DNA of 6,501 bases from the NCBI GenBank assembly GCA_003526525.1, contig DPVV01000546.1:1-6501 (forward strand). The letters are read 5' to 3'. Shown here piece after piece: positions 1-6,110 of the stretch. The stretch is from Lachnoclostridium phytofermentans. GTDB taxonomy: Bacteria; Bacillota; Clostridia; Lachnospirales; Lachnospiraceae. Each line of letters opens with the position of its first letter. Position 1 is the stretch's first letter. Made by a program: the position numbers and the translations under genes. The notes under the pieces are model-generated. The model had not been told where the DNA came from. It worked only from the letters and a program-made list of their open reading frames with translations, and made no database searches.

Positions 1-948
1 ATACTTTGATTTTAAGTGATTAATTAGATTTAAACGATTTTCAACTTCTATAAAACCGTCTAAACCATCACCGGAATCACTAAGATACTCAGAAACATCA
101 CGATTAAAGTCATTGAGTAGCCCCTCAATATCAATTAATTGCGTTAAAAATCCATTTAATTGCAAATCATACTCAGATATCTTACTTAAAAATTTTACCG
201 CTCGGCTAATTAAATCAGCTGCACTATCTGAACTGTCTGATGTTTGCTTGTAAGCTCCTGATAGATTTTCATTAATTAAATTTGCATTGGATAATTTTTT
301 ATATTCTGCTTGTAAGCTGATATCTTCATCCATCACAAGCTTCGCTTCTTCAATTTCCTTCATCTCATATTCTAAAAAGGAAAGTTCTCTTAAACGTTTA
401 TCCTCGTCTATCTCTGCGTTATCATATTCATCTTTTAATTTTTGATAAGAATGATATAATTCTTGAATTTTTTCTTTATGTACCGTTGCTTCCTCTTTTG
501 CAAAACGGTCTATCATCTCTAAATGCTTATGTTTATATAATAAGGACTGATGTTCGTGCTGTCCGTGGATATCAAGCAACAAGGTAGCAATATCTTTTAA
601 CAATTGGGCAGTTACATTTTCTCCATTTAATTTGCAGATGCTTCTGCCATTTGACATAATCTTTCTAGAAATTAATATCTGGCCATCTTCTTTTGGCAAA
701 TCATTCTCCTCAAGAAGTCTTAATACTTCAGGACGATTTGTTACAAACACCAATTCTACCAGCGCATATTCACAATTTTTTCGAATAATGTCTTTGGTTA
801 CTTTACCGCCAAGTGCAACATTAATAGAATCAATTAAGATAGACTTACCAGCACCGGTTTCACCTGTTAATATATTCAAATGATCCTTAAAATAAACTTC
901 AACCTCGTCAATAATGGCAAAGTTTTTAACATGCAAACTTAGCAGCAT
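1..948 (-). CDS. recN: DNA repair ATPase RecN, N-terminal 316 residues (3' end outside the window)
   Basis: RecN is an SMC-like cytoplasmic ATPase that acts early in double-strand-break repair and homologous recombination. The reading frame stays open from the ATG at 948-946 to the left edge. Residues 1-40 contain the ABC/SMC-type head with the Walker A motif GETGAGKS (29-36), preceded by the typical KNFAIIDE start (8-15). DIHGQHEHQ (126-134) matches the RecN signature around the Q-loop. From about residue 145 the sequence becomes charged and helical, as expected for the first coiled-coil arm, and the visible part ends at LKSKY where relatives continue into the hinge. RecN is usually about 550-570 residues, so roughly the C-terminal 45% (second arm, signature motif, Walker B) lies outside. 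The start is supported by AGGAGG at 959-954, five bases upstream of the ATG, and by alignment with the usual RecN N-terminus. The gene has its own promoter and a LexA box. Identification is from remembered family motifs, not a search. Confidence 0.97.
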   Translation of the reverse strand, partial: MLLSLHVKNFAIIDEVEVYFKDHLNILTGETGAGKSILIDSINVALGGKVTKDIIRKNCEYALVELVFVTNRPEVLRLLEENDLPKEDGQILISRKIMSNGRSICKLNGENVTAQLLKDIATLLLDIHGQHEHQSLLYKHKHLEMIDRFAKEEATVHKEKIQELYHSYQKLKDEYDNAEIDEDKRLRELSFLEYEMKEIEEAKLVMDEDISLQAEYKKLSNANLINENLSGAYKQTSDSSDSAADLISRAVKFLSKISEYDLQLNGFLTQLIDIEGLLNDFNRDVSEYLSDSGDGLDGFIEVENRLNLINHLKSKY

Positions 949-971
949 AGTTCCCTCCTATAATTTATAAT

Positions 972-985
972 CAAACATATGTTCG
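972..985 (-). promoter_or_regulatory. LexA (DinR) SOS box over the recN transcription start
   Basis: The minus strand reads CGAACATATGTTTG, a near-perfect palindrome that fits the Firmicute LexA/DinR consensus (CGAAC, four bases, GTTYG/C) with both half-sites intact. It starts about ten bases downstream of the -10 box, so bound LexA would cover the predicted start site and block recN transcription until SOS induction. RecN is strongly SOS-induced in E. coli and other bacteria, which agrees. The motif and its placement are seen in the sequence; binding is inferred. Confidence 0.85.
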
Positions 986-994
986 TTTTTTATT

Positions 995-1023
995 ATTTTA
1001 GCATATCTTGTCTATAAGTTCAA
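995..1023 (-). promoter_or_regulatory. Sigma-A promoter of recN
   Basis: Read on the minus strand there is a -35 box TTGAAC (1023-1018), a 17-base spacer, and a -10 box TAAAAT (1000-995). The -10 is preceded by TG one base away, making it an extended -10. Transcription would start near 988, giving a leader of about 40 bases before the recN ATG. The match to the sigma-A consensus and the ideal spacing are seen directly; activity is inferred. Confidence 0.85.
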
Positions 1024-1054
1024 TCCCTGATTCTTTAAAATTTAATATTAGTCA

Positions 1055-1077
1055 AAGCGGATATTCGCAATCCGCTT
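1055..1077. repeat. Perfect 8-bp inverted repeat with 7-base loop
   Basis: AAGCGGAT (1055-1062) and ATCCGCTT (1070-1077) are exact inverse complements around a 7-base loop. No T-run follows on either strand, so it does not look like a terminator. It sits about 32 bases upstream of the recN -35 box and could be a protein-binding dyad, an RNA hairpin, or part of a small decayed element together with the neighbouring hairpins at 1100-1116 and 1127-1178. Confidence 0.5.
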
Positions 1078-1120
1078 ACGCTACCAGCTCTACCTCATTG
1101 CCACTACGTGGCGTAGAAAC

Positions 1121-1178
1121 AAAAAAGCTCTGCCCCCAGTCATATGTTATTCAATCATACGAACATGAGGCGCAGAGC
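1121..1178 (-). terminator. Probable rho-independent terminator after the Big2 protein gene
   Basis: On the minus strand GCTCTGC (1178-1172) can pair with GCAGAGC (1133-1127), directly followed by six Ts (1126-1121). After a C/C mismatch the stem can extend by CC:GG (1135-1136 with 1169-1170), TCAT:ATGA (1140-1143 with 1165-1168) and GTT:AAC (1146-1148 with 1162-1164), leaving a loop of 13 bases. It lies about 90 bases past the Big2 stop codon and upstream of the recN promoter, so it would separate the two units. The stem is longer and less regular than a textbook terminator. On the plus strand no T-run follows, so it works in one direction only. Confidence 0.65.
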
Positions 1179-1268
1179 CAATTTCATTTACCCATGACAA
1201 AGAAAATTTAAGTAGCGTGCTTTTTCTTATTAGAATAGAAATCATGAAGTAAATATAGTTTTACTTTT

Positions 1269-4200
1269 TTAATTTTGTCCAGTGTTTCCAATCTTCACAA
1301 CATTGACCTTACATGCAAGTCTTCTACCGTTTACTGTTGCATAAACAGTGGTTGTTCCAATCTTTCTTCCTGTTACCAAACCACTACTATCAACAGTAGC
1401 AACATTTTGGTTATCAACATCCCAACGTACTTTCAGATTACTTTTGGAATCAATATCAATTCGAAGTCTTTCTGAACTATATGTTTCTAGTTCAAGATTT
1501 TTCTTACTAAGACCAACGACATAAACCGTTATCGTTGCTTTTCGTCCTGACTCCGTCATAACAGTTATATTGGCTGTACCAACTTCCTTTGCAAGTATCC
1601 TACCTGTGGATTCATTCACACTTGCAACCACTGGGTTATCAGAACTCCAAGTATACGAATCCGTTGAGTTGTTAGGTACCATAGAGATACGAACAGTCTT
1701 TGTCTCACCTGGAGACATGATAACTTCTGATTCCTGTACTGTAATTCCTGTACTTGGCACTGGTGCTATGACACGTACATAACAAATTGCTGATATACCA
1801 CTACTGTCATCTGCTTTCGCAGTTACAATACAATTTCCTGGCTCTAATCCCGTGATAACACCATTCTTATTTACTATTGCTATTGCTTTATCACTGGAAC
1901 TATACCGTGGCGTTTTAAAGGTTGCATTACTTGGTCTTACAGTAGCCTTTAAATTATACGACTTACCTTGTACTAAAGTAATATAGTTTGTATTAAGGTC
2001 AATACTTGTTACCAAACGACTTACTCTGACAGTACAGGAAGCCTCTGCCCCTGATCCATCTGTTGCGTGTGCAGTAATCGTTGCCGTTCCAAGTTTCAAT
2101 CCCTTTATCTTACCATTTTTGTCAACCGATACAATCGATTTATTACTAGTTGTCCAACGAATTTCCTTATTTGTTGCTCTCTCACCTTCAATTGTCGCAA
2201 CCAATTGATATGATTTTCCAAGTCCAAGTCTATAAGATGTCTTATTTAACTTAATTTGCGTAACGTATTCTTCTACTGTAACTGTACAATACTCTCTAAA
2301 GCCTCCGTCTACACTCTGCACCATGATGAGAGCTAAACCACCAGCTACACCAGTTACTTTACCCTTCTTATCTACTTTAGCAACTGCAGTATCTGAACTA
2401 GTCCATATCACATCTTGACTTACTTTACCTTCTGGTAATACCGTTGCTTCTAGTTCTAGCACACCACGAACACGTATTGTTTCTTTTTTACTACTTATCT
2501 TAATACCAGTTGTTGGTTGAACGACTGTTACAGCGCAATAACCAGTGGAACCACTTTTGGTTTTTACCATGATGATACATTGCCCAGCACCTTTTGCTAC
2601 TATCTTACCAGTATTTGAGACAGTCGCTATACTCTTATCGCTCGATTCCCAGGTCAAGTTCTTTTCTGTAGTATCTGCAGGAGTTAGTGTTGTCTGGAAA
2701 TAATAATAATCACCAACATTTAAGACTAGCTTCGTAACATCTAATTTTACAGCAGTTGCAGTTCTTTTCACAGTAATGTTACATGTAGATAAAAATCCTC
2801 CGTCAACCGTTTTTAGGATAATGGTTGTACTACCGACTGCCCTTGCTGTTACTAAGCCTGTACCATCGACTGTTGCCACTGATGTATTGGTTGAAATCCA
2901 TGTAACAGCTGCATTATAAGAATCTGCTGGTTTTACAGTATAAGTAAGTCGGAACGTTTCTCCAACAAACATATCTTTTGTTTTGTAATCTAGAGAAACA
3001 CCAGTAACTGCTTTCGTAACTGTTACATTACAGGTTGCTTGTACATTCGCATTGTTTGCTGAAGTAACAATAATGGCAGCATTTCCTGTTTTCTTTAAAG
3101 TTACTTTACCGTTTTGATCTACTGTAAGTACGCTTTCATCAGAGGAACGCCAAACAATAGGCTCATCTTTTGCAGCGATTGGCTCAATTGTTGCAAATAA
3201 TTTAAAACTACCATTGGATAATGGTACTTTAACAGATGTATCAGAGAGAATAATTTTCTCGATTGGTTGATATACTCGAATCAAACAAGAGCCTACTACA
3301 ATATTATCTTTATTGATGGCACTTAGCACTGCCACGCCGCCACCAACACCTTGGACGGTTGCAGATAAATTTCCAGGATCAACAATTTTAAATACTTTCT
3401 CATCCGAACTTACCCAATGCAATTTTACATCATTAAGCTTTGGATCAACCGTTGCATTAACAGTAAGGTAATCGCCAATTCCAAGCTTTGCTGTACTTGG
3501 ATTTAGAGTAATTTTATTTACAGTTTGTATAACTTTTATTTTACATTGTAACTTCTTAGTAATACCATTGATAACTTGAGTAACCGTGATAACAGTATCA
3601 CCAGCGGTAAGACCCTTTACTAAACCATCCTGATCTACGGAAGCAACTGCTGGGTTACTAGATTCCCATTTTACAGGTACTTTGCTTGAAGAGGTTAGCG
3701 CAAGCTGAAGTGTGGAGCCTGTATAGATAGTTGCTGATGTATAATTTAAACCAAGACCATCCAGTACCTTAACTTTTAACACTCTTGTTTGATTGCCTGG
3801 TTCATCTTTAAATGGATTATCTGGTCTTGCAGTCATTGTAATTAAAACATCACCAGCATTCTTAGCTGTAACTACACCTTTCGCATCAACCGATGCAATA
3901 TTATCATCACTTGAGCTATAACCATACCAGTTTGATGCCTGCATATTAGAGTTACCATAAATATCATAAGTATCTCCAACATTCATCGTGATTTCTTCAT
4001 GATTAAAGAACAAAGGAACTTTCAAAGTAAATTCCATTCTTTGAACTGTACCGTTCGTCTCTAAGTAAATATCTGTTGGTCTTGCTGTGATAAAATAGGA
4101 ACCAGCTTTTACATTCTTAAAAGAAACTGTGTTTCCAATCTCACTGATACTTACTTCCATCAGATCAGTCTTATCGATTGCAAACTTTTCTCCGGTTATG

Positions 4201-5153
4201 GAATCTCCTTTATGAAATTCCCAAACTAAATTACTAGCTTTTACTGCATTGGTCTCTAACATAAAGTTTGGACCAGTAGCATTATACGTAAATGCACCAC
4301 TCATTCCATCTGCAGTGCCAGAAATCTTACCCGTAGGTGCTACAACAACCGGTAATTTAATGACATCGGATACATTATTGTATTTTGTCATTGTCTCAAT
4401 GGTTATCATAGAATAACCAGCACCATTTGTGGTAACAACACCATTTTGATCGACCGTTACAACGTCAACATTACTACTTTCAAAACGTAGTGAAGGTGGT
4501 ATTGAGGTCGTCACTGAATCACCTTCTGGAACATTGACATCAAAGTTGTCTGCATACTTAGGATCGTAAGTAGTATATTTCACCTTTAATAAATACTTTT
4601 TATAGTTACTGCTTGAAACATCTTTTAACTGTAAGCCATATTCACTACTAGTATTTAAAAAGGTTGTTAAAAGGCCAAAAAAACCGTCTTTTGATTGACC
4701 ATCCGCCAACTTAAGCGGTACATGTATTGTACAGTCAATTCGATAATTATAGCCACCATGGGAAACAATCGCACCAATCTGGGAATATCCAGGTCCTACA
4801 GCGATAATATCAGCATTATTATTTTCCTTTTCCACTAACTTAATAACGGAATTATCGATTGACTTTAAATCCCATTTTACCACCGCATCCGTTGGCAAAG
4901 ATGCTGAAGAGTGTCCAATCGTTAAATTCAACGTCCCACTCTTTACCTCAATTAAAGAATTGTTAGTATAATTTTGTTGACCATCTTTAAAGTATAGTAT
5001 GCCGGTTGGCATAGTAACATCTGCTGCTTTCGCGTTTTCCACCATTGGTGTAATAACAACTTCCCCATCAGTATTCGTAATTGGAAATAAATTAAATACC
5101 ATTACCATGCATAATAAAAAACAGGCAATTTTCCTTCTGCTTTTGAATCTCAT
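1269..5153 (-). CDS. Large secreted protein of tandem Big2 (bacterial Ig-like) domains
   Basis: The 1294-residue product is probably a secreted or surface-bound structural or adhesive protein; its ligand is unknown. Residues 1-43 form a Sec signal peptide: basic RFKSRRK, hydrophobic 9-24, a rather long polar stretch, and a plausible signal peptidase site at AKA (41-43). There is no lipobox. The rest is a chain of Big2 modules of about 82-86 residues recognised by the pattern W-x-S-S-D-x-x-V-A-x-V-D-x-x-G-x-V-T. Clear copies span roughly 381-464, 467-542, 545-628, 631-713, 716-796, 799-878, 881-961, 964-1045, 1048-1129, 1134-1212 and 1214-1288. More degenerate ones lie at 45-146, 147-272 (core 226-253) and 274-380. 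The protein ends at GNTGQN with no LPxTG motif, SLH domain or C-terminal membrane segment, so how it is held at the surface is unclear. The start is supported by GGAGG (5167-5163) nine bases upstream. The gene is monocistronic by its own promoter and terminator. No enzymatic domain is visible. Confidence 0.95.
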   Translation of the reverse strand: MRFKSRRKIACFLLCMVMVFNLFPITNTDGEVVITPMVENAKAADVTMPTGILYFKDGQQNYTNNSLIEVKSGTLNLTIGHSSASLPTDAVVKWDLKSIDNSVIKLVEKENNNADIIAVGPGYSQIGAIVSHGGYNYRIDCTIHVPLKLADGQSKDGFFGLLTTFLNTSSEYGLQLKDVSSSNYKKYLLKVKYTTYDPKYADNFDVNVPEGDSVTTSIPPSLRFESSNVDVVTVDQNGVVTTNGAGYSMITIETMTKYNNVSDVIKLPVVVAPTGKISGTADGMSGAFTYNATGPNFMLETNAVKASNLVWEFHKGDSITGEKFAIDKTDLMEVSISEIGNTVSFKNVKAGSYFITARPTDIYLETNGTVQRMEFTLKVPLFFNHEEITMNVGDTYDIYGNSNMQASNWYGYSSSDDNIASVDAKGVVTAKNAGDVLITMTARPDNPFKDEPGNQTRVLKVKVLDGLGLNYTSATIYTGSTLQLALTSSSKVPVKWESSNPAVASVDQDGLVKGLTAGDTVITVTQVINGITKKLQCKIKVIQTVNKITLNPSTAKLGIGDYLTVNATVDPKLNDVKLHWVSSDEKVFKIVDPGNLSATVQGVGGGVAVLSAINKDNIVVGSCLIRVYQPIEKIILSDTSVKVPLSNGSFKLFATIEPIAAKDEPIVWRSSDESVLTVDQNGKVTLKKTGNAAIIVTSANNANVQATCNVTVTKAVTGVSLDYKTKDMFVGETFRLTYTVKPADSYNAAVTWISTNTSVATVDGTGLVTARAVGSTTIILKTVDGGFLSTCNITVKRTATAVKLDVTKLVLNVGDYYYFQTTLTPADTTEKNLTWESSDKSIATVSNTGKIVAKGAGQCIIMVKTKSGSTGYCAVTVVQPTTGIKISSKKETIRVRGVLELEATVLPEGKVSQDVIWTSSDTAVAKVDKKGKVTGVAGGLALIMVQSVDGGFREYCTVTVEEYVTQIKLNKTSYRLGLGKSYQLVATIEGERATNKEIRWTTSNKSIVSVDKNGKIKGLKLGTATITAHATDGSGAEASCTVRVSRLVTSIDLNTNYITLVQGKSYNLKATVRPSNATFKTPRYSSSDKAIAIVNKNGVITGLEPGNCIVTAKADDSSGISAICYVRVIAPVPSTGITVQESEVIMSPGETKTVRISMVPNNSTDSYTWSSDNPVVASVNESTGRILAKEVGTANITVMTESGRKATITVYVVGLSKKNLELETYSSERLRIDIDSKSNLKVRWDVDNQNVATVDSSGLVTGRKIGTTTVYATVNGRRLACKVNVVKIGNTGQN

Positions 5154-5310
5154 TCTTCCATCCCTCCATTATATTTTCCATCGCCAAGAGGTAACTTATC
5201 TAATGTACTACATCGCCACCTGTCTTGCTGTTTCCTAACTATGCTTCTTTTAGAACAATTTACCAGTTGTTTTTGACATTTGTGTGTCATTAACCGTGAA
5301 AAAGGCCTAT

Positions 5311-5339
5311 TTTATATCAATTTTCAACATTAGAAACAA
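5311..5339 (-). promoter_or_regulatory. Candidate sigma-A promoter of the Big2 protein gene
   Basis: On the minus strand TTGTTT (5339-5334) is followed after 17 bases by TATAAA (5316-5311); the overlapping TAAAAT (5314-5309) is an alternative -10. Transcription would begin near 5303, leaving an untranslated leader of about 150 bases before the ATG at 5153. The -35 is only a fair match (first three bases correct), so the call is moderate. Confidence 0.5.
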
Positions 5340-5530
5340 TATCTACATATTATTAAAGTTTTCCATTATGAAAGATGATATATATTTTATCTTTTTCCTT
5401 TAAGTTATATCGACATCTTTCGCTATTTACTTAGTTTATACATGAATTAATTTTAGGAAATGTTTAGTAATTTCGGATTAGAGTAAGATAGGGATTTGAG
5501 ATATAATCATTTATTTTTCATAGCAAATTT

Positions 5531-5559
5531 TTGACTATTTTTCTGTAACTTGGTATAAT
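5531..5559 (+). promoter_or_regulatory. Strong sigma-A promoter for the rightward transcription unit
   Basis: TTGACT (5531-5536) and a perfect TATAAT (5554-5559) are separated by exactly 17 bases, and TG at 5551-5552 gives an extended -10. Transcription would start near 5566, about 85 bases before the ATG at 5651. This is the best promoter match in the window and probably drives the small hypothetical gene and the genes behind it. Confidence 0.85.
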
Positions 5560-5650
5560 GAAATTGTACTAATATTAGGAAAATTAAGAATTGCATGAAC
5601 TCCTAAAAACTATAAGTTTGATTTTTAAAAGGGAAACATCGAGGTATATA

Positions 5651-5899
5651 ATGATAACAATATTTAATCGAAAGGAATTATTATCAACATTTTCTATGCA
5701 AAAACAATCTGAGCTAAGGCAAATATTAAATGATCATAAGATTGATTACAGACTAAAGACTATAAATAGAAATAGCCCATCTGCATTTAATGATAGTAGG
5801 GCACATACAGGTACATTAGGACAAAACTTAGATATAGCTTATGAATACATCTTTTACGTTCATAAAAGAGACTATGATTTTGCCAAAACACTGTTATAA
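5651..5899 (+). CDS. Small hypothetical protein, 82 residues
   Basis: I do not recognise a named function. The product is soluble-looking, with no signal peptide, membrane segment or cysteine. It begins MITIFNRKEL, has a probable helix at 15-30 (QKQSELRQILNDHKID), a polar middle with SPSAFNDSRAHTGT (42-55), and ends with an aromatic strand-helix YEYIFYVHKRDYDFAKTLL (64-82). The tail resembles that of small DUF2007-type putative signalling proteins and of short Clostridia hypotheticals, but this is an impression only. I chose the ATG at 5651 because GAGG (5641-5644) lies six bases upstream; an in-frame TTG at 5591 would add 20 residues but has a poorer context. The gene lies just downstream of a strong promoter, and its stop codon abuts the GNAT remnant, so its 3' neighbourhood has been rearranged. 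The protein itself seems to end naturally. Confidence 0.75.
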   Translation: MITIFNRKELLSTFSMQKQSELRQILNDHKIDYRLKTINRNSPSAFNDSRAHTGTLGQNLDIAYEYIFYVHKRDYDFAKTLL

Positions 5900-5900
5900 T

Positions 5901-6095
5901 GAAAGCTCTTATGTTTGGCGCACCAGAAACAAAGTCATCGAATTATTGCGAACGTTCCCACAAGGAGAAGCGTCGTCCATTTATTTATCTTATGTGACCA
6001 CAAGCGAAGAGGCTAAAGGTTTGGATACTTCCGTTGGTTTCATGGAAACAGGTCATATAGAAGACGTCGAAATGCTTGCAAGATTTAAATTATAG
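5901..6095 (+). pseudogene. C-terminal remnant of a GNAT N-acetyltransferase
   Basis: In the frame ending at the TAG 6093-6095 the translation from about 5931 reads as the C-terminal 50-55 residues of a GNAT acetyltransferase of the spermidine/BltD-PaiA-like kind: KVIELLRTFPQGEASSIYLS, then the final AKGLDTSVGFMETGHIED helix-strand and a closing LARFKL. Intact members are about 150-180 residues. The N-terminal part and the acetyl-CoA-binding motif (Q/R-x-x-G-x-G/A) are missing, and the sequence merges into the end of the preceding small gene in another frame. The position that is normally Tyr in the A-x-x-L-Y-x-x-x-G-F motif is Asp, and a usual Gly after IED is Val, suggesting relaxed selection. 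No start codon with a ribosome binding site precedes it; the ATG at 5841 lies inside the previous gene and has none. I interpret it as a deletion relic, probably not translated into a working enzyme. Confidence 0.75.
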
Positions 6096-6101
6096 AAGGA
6101 G
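6096..6101 (+). promoter_or_regulatory. Ribosome binding site of the phosphotransferase-like gene
   Basis: AAGGAG lies nine bases before the ATG at 6111, overlapping nothing but directly following the stop codon of the GNAT remnant. It fixes the start of the downstream gene and suggests translation from a shared transcript, since no convincing promoter is seen between 5900 and 6110. Confidence 0.8.
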
Positions 6102-6110
6102 ATTTTCTAA

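Larger units (their letters stand above)
949..1268. other. Intergenic region between the Big2 protein gene and recN
   Basis: These 320 bases contain no convincing gene on either strand. The part nearest recN (about 950-1023) is AT-rich and holds the recN ribosome binding site, LexA box and promoter. The part from about 1050 to 1180 is richer in G+C than its surroundings and contains several inverted repeats, one of which is a probable terminator for the Big2 gene. The stretch 1180-1268 is the AT-rich 3' flank of the Big2 gene, with nothing further that I can name. Confidence 0.8.
5154..5650. other. Divergent intergenic region with outward-facing promoters
   Basis: These 497 very AT-rich bases separate the minus-strand Big2 gene from the plus-strand small hypothetical gene, and I see no coding region in them. 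They hold a candidate minus-strand promoter at 5311-5339 with a leader of about 150 bases, a strong plus-strand promoter at 5531-5559, a weaker plus-strand TATAAT at 5502-5507 lacking a good -35, and a possible sigma-D-like site at 5407-5433. The Big2 leader also contains a small dyad (TGACA 5274-5278, TGTCA 5285-5289) and a repeated CATCGCCA (5179-5186 and 5211-5218). No known riboswitch was recognised in that leader. Confidence 0.75.

Noticed and set aside
632..883. Plus-strand open frame of 83 codons
   Set aside because: It lies wholly antisense to recN, has no ribosome binding site and shows no protein-like pattern; the minus-strand RecN motifs are unmistakable.
1160..1168. CGAAC half-site as a second LexA box
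   Set aside because: There is no matching second half-site at the correct spacing; the bases are explained as part of the hairpin loop and stem.
1008..1211. Plus-strand open frame of 67 codons in the intergenic gap
   Set aside because: It runs through the recN promoter and the terminator hairpin, has no ribosome binding site, and its composition does not look coding.
1247..1266. AAGTAAA / TTTACTT inverted repeat at the Big2 stop codon as a terminator
   Set aside because: The stem is almost all A-T and in the Big2 direction is not followed by Ts; the G+C-containing stem at 1121-1178 is a better candidate.
1275..1782. Plus-strand open frames at 1275-1475 and 1570-1782
   Set aside because: Both are antisense to the Big2 gene and are shadows of its repetitive codons.
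1269..5153. Repeats of the Big2 gene as CRISPR or recent DNA tandem repeats
   Set aside because: The periodicity is at the protein level with extensive sequence divergence between modules; there are no identical DNA repeats with unique spacers.
4999..5238. Plus-strand open frame of 79 codons
   Set aside because: It is antisense to the signal-peptide end of the Big2 gene; the hydrophobic stretch simply reflects the complementary strand.
5153..5310. c-di-GMP riboswitch in the Big2 leader
   Set aside because: The conserved cores of class I and class II c-di-GMP riboswitches were not found by eye.
5591..5650. TTG start adding 20 residues to the small hypothetical protein
   Set aside because: The ATG at 5651 has GAGG at a good distance, and the extra residues show no recognisable pattern, so the shorter form was chosen.
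5841..5900. ATG at 5841 as the start of the GNAT-like frame
   Set aside because: It lies inside the preceding gene, lacks a ribosome binding site, and the 20 residues it adds are the out-of-frame reading of that gene.
5895..5900. TATAAT at the end of the small gene as a promoter for the kinase gene
   Set aside because: No acceptable -35 box occurs 16-18 bases upstream; it is formed by the Leu-stop codons and is probably chance.
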